Below are positions 13,962-19,432 of a stretch of DNA of 19,432 bases, piece after piece. Under the pieces are notes generated by a model. The model saw nothing but the letters and a program-made list of their open reading frames with translations, was not told where the DNA came from and searched no databases. Each line of letters starts with the position of its first letter. The stretch's first letter is position 1. Source of the stretch: Clostridia bacterium (GTDB taxonomy: Bacteria > Bacillota > Clostridia > Oscillospirales > CAG-272); assembly GCA_900767415.1 (NCBI GenBank), contig CAAFYZ010000003.1:1-19432 (forward strand), written 5' to 3'. A program made the position numbers and the translations under genes.

Positions 13962-13995
13962 GAACGCTTTTTGCCGCCTCCCGCAAGAGAACCTA

Positions 13996-14033
13996 AAAAA
14001 CCCTCCGCAAACCTTGGTTTGCGGAGGGTTTTT
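13996..14033. terminator. Bidirectional terminator between the permease and groEL
   Basis: A long perfect stem (13996-14013 with 14016-14033) flanked by A- and T-runs serves the convergent permease and groEL transcripts. Confidence 0.95.
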
Positions 14034-14059
14034 CTGTTGTAAATGAATCGCGGAAGGAA

Positions 14060-15688
<1,629 letters not shown>

Positions 15689-15712
15689 GATCTGTTTCCT
15701 CTTTTCTCTTGT

Positions 15713-15997
15713 TTATTCCACGACGGCAAGAACGTCGGACTGGCTGACGATGCTGTATTCTTCATCGTCGAGTTTGACCTCCGTGCCCGAGTACTTTCCG
15801 GTAATGACCTTTTCGCCGACTTTCAGCGTCATCTTGACTTCTTTTCCGTCAACGATGCCGCCGGGGCCGACCGCGATCACCTCGGAGACCTGGGGCTTCT
15901 CCTGTGCCGAACCGGGGAGCAGAATGCCCGCCTTCGTGGTTTCCTGCGCTTCTACGCGCTTCAATACGACCTTATCAAACAACGGTCTGAGTTTCAT
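15713..15997 (-). CDS. groES: Co-chaperonin GroES (Hsp10)
   Basis: A 94-aa heptameric lid for GroEL. It starts KLRPLFDKVVLKR and contains the mobile loop ETTKAGILLPGSAQEKP, GxVxAVGPG-like VIAVGPGG and the terminal DVLAVVE. The start at 15997 follows GGAGGAA by about 7 nt; the 12 residues upstream in the same frame would overlap the ribosome binding site and are rejected. It is the first gene of the groESL operon. Confidence 0.98.
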   Translation of the reverse strand: MKLRPLFDKVVLKRVEAQETTKAGILLPGSAQEKPQVSEVIAVGPGGIVDGKEVKMTLKVGEKVITGKYSGTEVKLDDEEYSIVSQSDVLAVVE

Positions 15998-16026
15998 TGT
16001 GAGTTCCTCCGTTTGATTTGTTTGAT

Positions 16027-16053
16027 TTAGCACTCTTAATATTTGAGTGCTAA
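16027..16053. promoter_or_regulatory. CIRCE operator (HrcA binding site)
   Basis: A perfect match to the CIRCE consensus: TTAGCACTC, nine bases, GAGTGCTAA. It lies between the groES promoter -10 box and the start codon, at about +8 to +34, where bound HrcA would block transcription. hrcA itself is not in the window. Confidence 0.98.
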
Positions 16054-16067
16054 CCCTTACATCCTAT

Positions 16068-16096
16068 ATTGTATACTAACCGACCCGAAAAATCAA
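16068..16096 (-). promoter_or_regulatory. groESL promoter
   Basis: On the minus strand TTGATT (16091-16096), a 17-bp spacer and TACAAT (16068-16073), immediately upstream of CIRCE. Confidence 0.82.
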
Positions 16097-16114
16097 TAGT
16101 TTTCCTGATTTTTC
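16087..16114 (-). terminator. AT-rich hairpin after sigF, overlapping the groES -35 box
   Basis: GAAAAATCA (16087-16095) and TGATTTTTC (16106-16114) form a 9-bp stem 24 nt beyond the sigF stop, with a T5 run built into the distal arm. It is the only candidate terminator for the spoIIA transcript and it contains the groES -35 hexamer. Confidence 0.45.
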
Positions 16115-16137
16115 ACAATTTGTTAACATCTTTATTA

Positions 16138-16863
16138 TCACACCAACTCGCGGCGTAAGATGGCGAGGATTTTTTTCTCCTCGCGGGAGACCTTCACCTG
16201 TGTGAGCCCGAGCACAGCCGCGGTGCGGGACTGGGAAAAGTCGCGGAAATAGCGGAGAAGGATCAGCTGTTTTTGCATTTCGGGCAGTTTTTCGAGTGCC
16301 ATGCGCAGGGCGAGACGGTCAAAATCGCGCCGCTCGGCATCTTCATCGAAGACGGTGCCGCCGAGGGTCGTCGGATCGTCGTCGTCATAGGCGTGCTCGT
16401 CGAGAGAACGGACGGGTCCCGACGCGAAGATCGCGTCGGCGGCATCCTCGCGGCTGACGCCGCAGGCGGCGGCGATGTCGTCGATGGAGGTGCTCTCCCC
16501 CGTATGAATCCGCCTGTCGCGCTCGGCGTTCAGCACGGCGGAGAGGCGTTTTTCTTCTCTTGAGACTTTGATCAGTCCGTCATCCCGCAAAAAGCGGCGG
16601 ATCTCGCCGAAGATCAGGGGGACGGCGTAGGTGGAAAAGGCACATTCGCGGGAAAAGTCGAAACTGTTCATCGCCTTGACAAGTCCCACGTTCCCCGTAT
16701 CGACCAACTCTTCTGTATCGCGGGAGCGTCCCGCGAACTTCCCGGCGATATGATAGACGAGCGGGCGGTTCAGAAGTACCAGTTCTTCTCCCGCCGCTCT
16801 GTCCCCTGCTCTGTACGCTTTCAGCAGGGGGATGTTTTTGTCATAGCCGCTGTTTTTTTCCAT
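16138..16863 (-). CDS. sigF: Forespore sigma factor SigF (SpoIIAC)
   Basis: A 241-aa sigma-70-type factor that directs early forespore transcription. Region 2 is clear: LLNRPLVYHIAGKF, then NVGLVKAMNSFDF and FSTYAVPLIFGEIRRFLRDDG (about 70-98), the same wording as in Bacillus sigma-F. KVSREEKRL begins region 3. Region 4 ends with an HTH at FRDFSQSRTAAVLGLTQVKVSREEKKIL. An acidic stretch (YDDDDP) lies between regions 3 and 4. The start at 16863 is preceded by GAGG about 12 nt upstream; a nearer ATG at 16872 is out of frame. It follows spoIIAB by 24 nt. Neighbouring spoIIAA and spoIIAB make sigma-F much likelier than sigma-G. Confidence 0.96.
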   Translation of the reverse strand: MEKNSGYDKNIPLLKAYRAGDRAAGEELVLLNRPLVYHIAGKFAGRSRDTEELVDTGNVGLVKAMNSFDFSRECAFSTYAVPLIFGEIRRFLRDDGLIKVSREEKRLSAVLNAERDRRIHTGESTSIDDIAAACGVSREDAADAIFASGPVRSLDEHAYDDDDPTTLGGTVFDEDAERRDFDRLALRMALEKLPEMQKQLILLRYFRDFSQSRTAAVLGLTQVKVSREEKKILAILRRELV

Positions 16864-16887
16864 CGGGTGTCATGACCTCGCATCGCG

Positions 16888-17331
16888 TCACGGGTGCAGA
16901 ATTTTTCTCATCAGGACGGTTGTCCCTTTTCCCACCCGCGATTTTACCGTGAGGGAATCGGTAAAGCTCTCCATCACAAGAAATCCCATGCCGCACCGCT
17001 CGCCCTCGGGTCCCGTCGTGTAGAAGGGCGTGCGCGCACGCTCCACATCGTCGATCCCGCACCCGTTGTCCGAGATCTCGATCGAAATCTCGCGGACGTC
17101 ATACAGGCGGACGGATATGTAGATATAGCCGATCTCTTCCGGCTTTCTGTCACGGTAGGCGTGGACGATACAGTTCGTCACCGCCTCGCTGACCGCACAG
17201 CGCAGATCGGCAAGTTCTTCTACCGTGGGGTTCAGCCCCGCCGCGAAGGCGGAGACGATGCTCCGCGCGACGCTCTCGTTTTCGCTCCGTGCGTCAAGGC
17301 GCACTTTCAGTTCATTGATGACCCGTTTCAT
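16888..17331 (-). CDS. spoIIAB: Anti-sigma-F factor / serine kinase SpoIIAB
   Basis: A 147-aa GHKL-fold protein that binds sigma-F and phosphorylates SpoIIAA. The N-box EAVTNCIVHAY, the G1 box DNGCGI and the G2 box GMGFLVMESF are all intact, and length matches the family (about 146 aa). AAGGAAGG precedes the start, 19 nt after the end of spoIIAA. As in Bacillus, release of sigma-F would follow binding of unphosphorylated SpoIIAA to SpoIIAB. Confidence 0.97.
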   Translation of the reverse strand: MKRVINELKVRLDARSENESVARSIVSAFAAGLNPTVEELADLRCAVSEAVTNCIVHAYRDRKPEEIGYIYISVRLYDVREISIEISDNGCGIDDVERARTPFYTTGPEGERCGMGFLVMESFTDSLTVKSRVGKGTTVLMRKILHP

Positions 17332-17350
17332 TTCGGATTCCTTCCTTATT

Positions 17351-17683
17351 TTATAACGTCTGTGGGCGGGTGAAGGAGATGTTCTTCATTTTTTCGACGC
17401 CGGAGAGAAGGATCAGGCGTTCCAGCCGACGGGAAAGTCCCTCGATCTGTACCGTGCCGCCCATCTCTCGCGCGATCTCGGCGCGCCCGAGGATCAGTCC
17501 GATCCCCGAGCTGTCCATAAACTTCACCTCGGAAAAATCAAGAACAAGAACATCCGGGTGAAGTTCAAACAGTTTTTTGTCGATTTTTTCCCGCAAAAAG
17601 TGGGCGGCGTGGTGGTCGATCTCGCCCGGCAGTATTGCCCGCAGTTTATGTTCTTCTTCTTGCAAGCGGATCTCTTCGTTCAT
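17351..17683 (-). CDS. spoIIAA: Anti-anti-sigma factor SpoIIAA
   Basis: A 110-aa STAS-domain protein. It carries the phosphorylation motif FMDSSGIGLILGR; the target Ser is one of residues 58-59, and SpoIIAB is the expected kinase. The start at 17683 is preferred over one at 17746 because AAAGGCAAGG lies just upstream and the longer version would cross the -10 box at 17714-17719. It is the first gene of the three-gene spoIIA operon; the next gene upstream on the same strand ends 59 nt away. Confidence 0.96.
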   Translation of the reverse strand: MNEEIRLQEEEHKLRAILPGEIDHHAAHFLREKIDKKLFELHPDVLVLDFSEVKFMDSSGIGLILGRAEIAREMGGTVQIEGLSRRLERLILLSGVEKMKNISFTRPQTL

Positions 17684-17713
17684 ATTCCTTGCCTTTCGGA
17701 AACCTTTTTTTCC

Positions 17714-17722
17714 ATTATAGCA
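17714..17722 (-). promoter_or_regulatory. Extended -10 promoter upstream of spoIIAA
   Basis: TGCTATAAT on the minus strand is a perfect extended -10, 31 nt before the start. No good sigma-A -35 is found at the right distance. I also do not see a clear sigma-H promoter (AGGA...GAAT), which drives this operon in Bacillus. Confidence 0.55.
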
Positions 17723-17742
17723 ATCCGAAAGCGTGAAAGTTG

Positions 17743-18105
17743 TCACTTGCTGACGCGGGGGAAAATTTTTTCTTCCCCGTCGTCCAAAAGATGCAGTTTT
17801 TTCAGAATGTTCCGACGGATGCGCTGTTTTTTCTGTTTATACGTCGTCTCGGAACACGCGGCGCGACTGCCGGCGTAGCCGATCTTCTCCCCGATCTCTT
17901 CGATATACAGCCGCGCCTCTTCGTCGTCGAGACACTCTTCGCGCGCCGCCTCGAAGATTCTTACGTTCAGATACTCGTATTCCATGCGCACGCGAAAGCT
18001 TGCCGTCCCCGCGCGCAATGCCTCCTCCCGTCTGAAAAAATCCATGCACAATCCCGCAAGGAGCGTATCCAGCCCCCGCGGCAGTTTCAAAGTCGTATCC
18101 GACAT
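17743..18105 (-). CDS. Unrecognised 120-aa helical protein upstream of spoIIAA
   Basis: I do not recognise a named family. The protein is predicted to be all-helical. It has an N-terminal segment GLDTLLAGLCMDFFRREEALR, a central MEYEYLNVRIFEAAREEC, and a C-terminal basic stretch TYKQKKQRIRRNILKKLHLL that could contact DNA or RNA. There is no signal peptide or membrane segment. GGAGGAG precedes the start, and the gene overlaps the end of the previous one by 19 nt, so the two are translated as a pair. It is transcribed from the S24-repressor divergon promoter and reads toward spoIIAA. Confidence 0.8.
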   Translation of the reverse strand: MSDTTLKLPRGLDTLLAGLCMDFFRREEALRAGTASFRVRMEYEYLNVRIFEAAREECLDDEEARLYIEEIGEKIGYAGSRAACSETTYKQKKQRIRRNILKKLHLLDDGEEKIFPRVSK

Positions 18106-18389
18106 CGGCTCTCCTCCAGTTCTGCCCGCAGGCCGTCCAGTTTTTCTTCCAGTTCTTCGAGGGTGTCGAGTGCCGCGTGCGATTCTTCCAGCAGTGCTTC
18201 GAGCGAGAGGATCAGTTTTTTCGGGTTCCCGCCCTCGGCGCAGAGCGTCTCCACTATCATATCGCGGATATTCAGTTTTCTGTCCGCTTCCCGAATCTGT
18301 TCGGCGATGCGGCGGATATCCGTGCGTATCTCCCCCGGGGTGCGATAGAGCGCACCGCCGTAGGGATAGGCAAATTCTTCGTTTTCCAT
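18087..18389 (-). CDS. Unrecognised 100-aa coiled-coil protein
   Basis: No family recognised. Roughly residues 15-45 and 55-95 are rich in Glu, Leu, Arg and Lys with heptad-like spacing (for example LEELEEKLDGLRAELEESR), suggesting a coiled coil or helical hairpin. The start at 18389 is chosen because AAAGGA lies about 10 nt upstream; an in-frame ATG at 18488 has a poor ribosome binding site and its extension is a low-complexity Lys/Arg stretch overlapping operator site O1. It is the first gene after the minus-strand promoter at 18513-18541, giving a leader of about 115 nt. Confidence 0.75.
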   Translation of the reverse strand: MENEEFAYPYGGALYRTPGEIRTDIRRIAEQIREADRKLNIRDMIVETLCAEGGNPKKLILSLEALLEESHAALDTLEELEEKLDGLRAELEESRCRIRL

Positions 18390-18463
18390 TCTGTCTTTTC
18401 CTTTCCGTTGTTTTGTCCGTCCCTTCGCCTCCCCGCGTCGGGAACGGTTCTTTTTTGTCGCAA

Positions 18464-18482
18464 AGTCACTTTGCAGGTGAAT
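18464..18482. promoter_or_regulatory. Operator-like dyad O1
   Basis: AGTCAC-N7-GTGAAT, in the leader of the minus-strand transcript. Confidence 0.55.
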
Positions 18483-18493
18483 TTTCATGCATA

Positions 18494-18512
18494 AGTAACC
18501 TGTTGCGTGACT
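18494..18512. promoter_or_regulatory. Operator-like dyad O2
   Basis: AGTAAC-N7-GTGACT, directly next to the -10 box (18513-18518) of the minus-strand promoter, where it would cover the transcription start. Confidence 0.65.
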
Positions 18513-18541
18513 ATAATAGCAAAAAAGAAGTCACTTGTCAA
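18513..18541 (-). promoter_or_regulatory. Promoter of the two small genes
   Basis: A perfect TTGACA (18536-18541), a 17-bp spacer and TATTAT (18513-18518) on the minus strand. Dyad O3 overlaps the -35 box and O2 abuts the -10. Confidence 0.88.
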
Positions 18542-18547
18542 GTGATT
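18529..18547. promoter_or_regulatory. Operator-like dyad O3
   Basis: AGTCAC-N7-GTGATT across the -35 box of the minus-strand promoter. It also contains the tighter palindrome TCACTT-GTC-AAGTGA. Confidence 0.65.
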
Positions 18548-18581
18548 TTTTGAAAAAATCGAAAATATTTTCAAAAAAGTA

Positions 18582-18610
18582 TTGCGTATAAAGTGACTTT
18601 ATGTTACAAT
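18582..18610 (+). promoter_or_regulatory. Promoter of the S24 repressor
   Basis: TTGCGT (18582-18587), a 17-bp spacer and TACAAT (18605-18610). Dyad O4 fills most of the spacer and part of the -10; O5 lies just after the predicted start site. Confidence 0.78.
18592..18608. promoter_or_regulatory. Operator-like dyad O4 (variant spacing)
   Basis: AGTGAC-N5-GTTACA, also readable as the odd palindrome ATAAAGT-G-ACTTTAT (18588-18602). The half-sites resemble the other dyads but the spacer is two bases shorter. Confidence 0.5.
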
Positions 18611-18621
18611 AAAAACAGAAA

Positions 18622-18640
18622 AGTAACATAATGCGTGATT
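18622..18640. promoter_or_regulatory. Operator-like dyad O5
   Basis: AGTAAC-N7-GTGATT, in the early leader of the repressor transcript. It shares AGTAAC, the TGC before the right arm, and GTGA with O2. Confidence 0.62.
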
Positions 18641-18688
18641 TTTCGACACAGGACGAGACAAAACGAGGTTCACGCGGGAAGGATTTCT

Positions 18689-19315
18689 ATGCTCTCCAAC
18701 AATCTTCACAAGCTGCGCAAGCAGTGCGGGCTGACCTTAGAAGAGGTCGCCGAAAAAATCGGAACCAGCAAACAGACCATCCACCGCTACGAAAACGGAG
18801 TAATCTCCAACGTCCCGGCGGACAAGGTGGAAGCACTCGCGCGCGTGTTCGGCACGACGCCGTCGGAACTGATGGGGTGGGATACGGACACTTTTCCTTA
18901 TTCTTTTCCCAATATCAGACCGATCACGACCAAAAGACTGCCGATCCTCGGCAGGATCGCCTGCGGGAAGCCGATCTATGCCGAGGAGGAACACGAAAGT
19001 TATATCATGAGCGGGGCGGCACCCGACGCCGATTTTTGCCTACGGGCGGTCGGCGATTCGATGGTGGGGGCACGCATTTACGACGGGGATATTGTCTTTA
19101 TCCGCTCGCAGGAGAGCGTCGACAACGGTGAAATCGCCGCCGTCGTCATCGACGACGAGGCGACGCTGAAGCGCGTATATTTTTACCCCGAGAAGGAAAA
19201 GCTGATTCTCTCGCCGGAAAACCCGCATTATGAGCCGTTGGTCTTCCTCGGGAAAGAACTCGATCATATCAAAATCATCGGAAAAGCCGTAGCGTTCCAG
19301 AGTCTGATACGATGA
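18689..19315 (+). CDS. XRE-S24 self-cleaving repressor (LexA/CI type)
   Basis: A 208-aa repressor with an N-terminal XRE helix-turn-helix (about 4-60: LRKQCGLTLEEVAEKIGTSKQ) and a C-terminal S24 peptidase domain. The catalytic Ser124 (VGDSMVG) and Lys161 are 37 residues apart, as in LexA. A likely self-cleavage site is Cys92-Gly93 in GRIACGKP. This suggests RecA-stimulated autocleavage and derepression after DNA damage, as for LexA, CI and ImmR-like proteins. The start at 18689 follows AAGGA by 5 nt; the upstream GTG at 18635 overlaps operator O5 and is rejected. It is divergent from the two small genes and separated from them by the operator array. It could be a host regulator or a domesticated phage repressor; no phage structural genes are visible. 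Confidence 0.93.
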   Translation: MLSNNLHKLRKQCGLTLEEVAEKIGTSKQTIHRYENGVISNVPADKVEALARVFGTTPSELMGWDTDTFPYSFPNIRPITTKRLPILGRIACGKPIYAEEEHESYIMSGAAPDADFCLRAVGDSMVGARIYDGDIVFIRSQESVDNGEIAAVVIDDEATLKRVYFYPEKEKLILSPENPHYEPLVFLGKELDHIKIIGKAVAFQSLIR

Positions 19316-19432
19316 TGTTTTGAAGACGGGAGGGCGAGCGAAAGAGGGAGCGAACTCCTCATCCACCGCGGAGCGGTCCCCCTGTCTCGCTGCGGCTCGG
19401 GCACACTCGGGCTCTTTCACTCCCCCGGAGTG

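Noticed and set aside
17732..17752. GTGA-N6-TCAC upstream of spoIIAA as a sixth S24 operator
   Set aside because: Its half-sites point the opposite way from the other dyads and part of it encodes the last codons of the 120-aa protein.

Overview
The window looks like a chromosomal segment of an endospore-forming anaerobic Firmicute, probably a GC-rich uncultured Clostridia lineage from the gut. Three things point there: a complete spoIIA operon (spoIIAA-spoIIAB-sigF), a perfect CIRCE operator in front of groES-groEL, and strong AGGAG ribosome binding sites with TTGACA/TATAAT promoters at 17-bp spacing. By eye most of the window is GC-rich; the integrase at the left end is clearly AT-richer and looks acquired.

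Layout. 135-1061 (-): tyrosine recombinase standing alone at the left edge. 1206-3002 (-): membrane CHASE-GGDEF-PAS diguanylate cyclase with its own promoter and terminator. 3466-4338 (+): ten-helix EamA/DMT transporter behind a strong promoter and a GC-rich leader that can fold in two alternative ways. 4400-5176 (+): AraC-family regulator with its own promoter. A 20-bp-stem bidirectional terminator (5205-5252) then separates it from a minus-strand group map (methionine aminopeptidase with SEC-C), a degenerate GH2 beta-mannosidase-like protein, and mscL. Divergent from map is a 1045-aa lipoprotein (9209-12346, +) made almost entirely of about 44 short Cys/His repeats. Then come an AzgA/PbuG-type purine permease (12567-13961, +), a terminator, groEL/groES (-), the spoIIA operon (-), two unrecognised small genes (-), and divergently an XRE-S24 (LexA/CI-type) repressor (18689-19315, +). 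I see no gene in 19316-19432.

How the parts work together. groES-groEL is a HrcA/CIRCE heat-shock operon. spoIIAA, spoIIAB and sigF form the partner-switching module that turns on the forespore sigma factor. The S24 repressor faces two small genes across a roughly 300-bp region holding two near-consensus promoters and at least five copies of a related dyad (AGTMAC-N7-GTGAHT or a variant) overlapping or just downstream of both promoters. This looks like an autoregulated, possibly damage-inducible switch, and it reads toward the spoIIA operon.

The most unusual items are the Cys/His repeat lipoprotein (one candidate CCCH metal site per repeat, with a seven-unit higher-order period over part of its length) and the S24 operator array upstream of spoIIA. 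All calls are from reading the sequence and recalled family knowledge; no database search was run.
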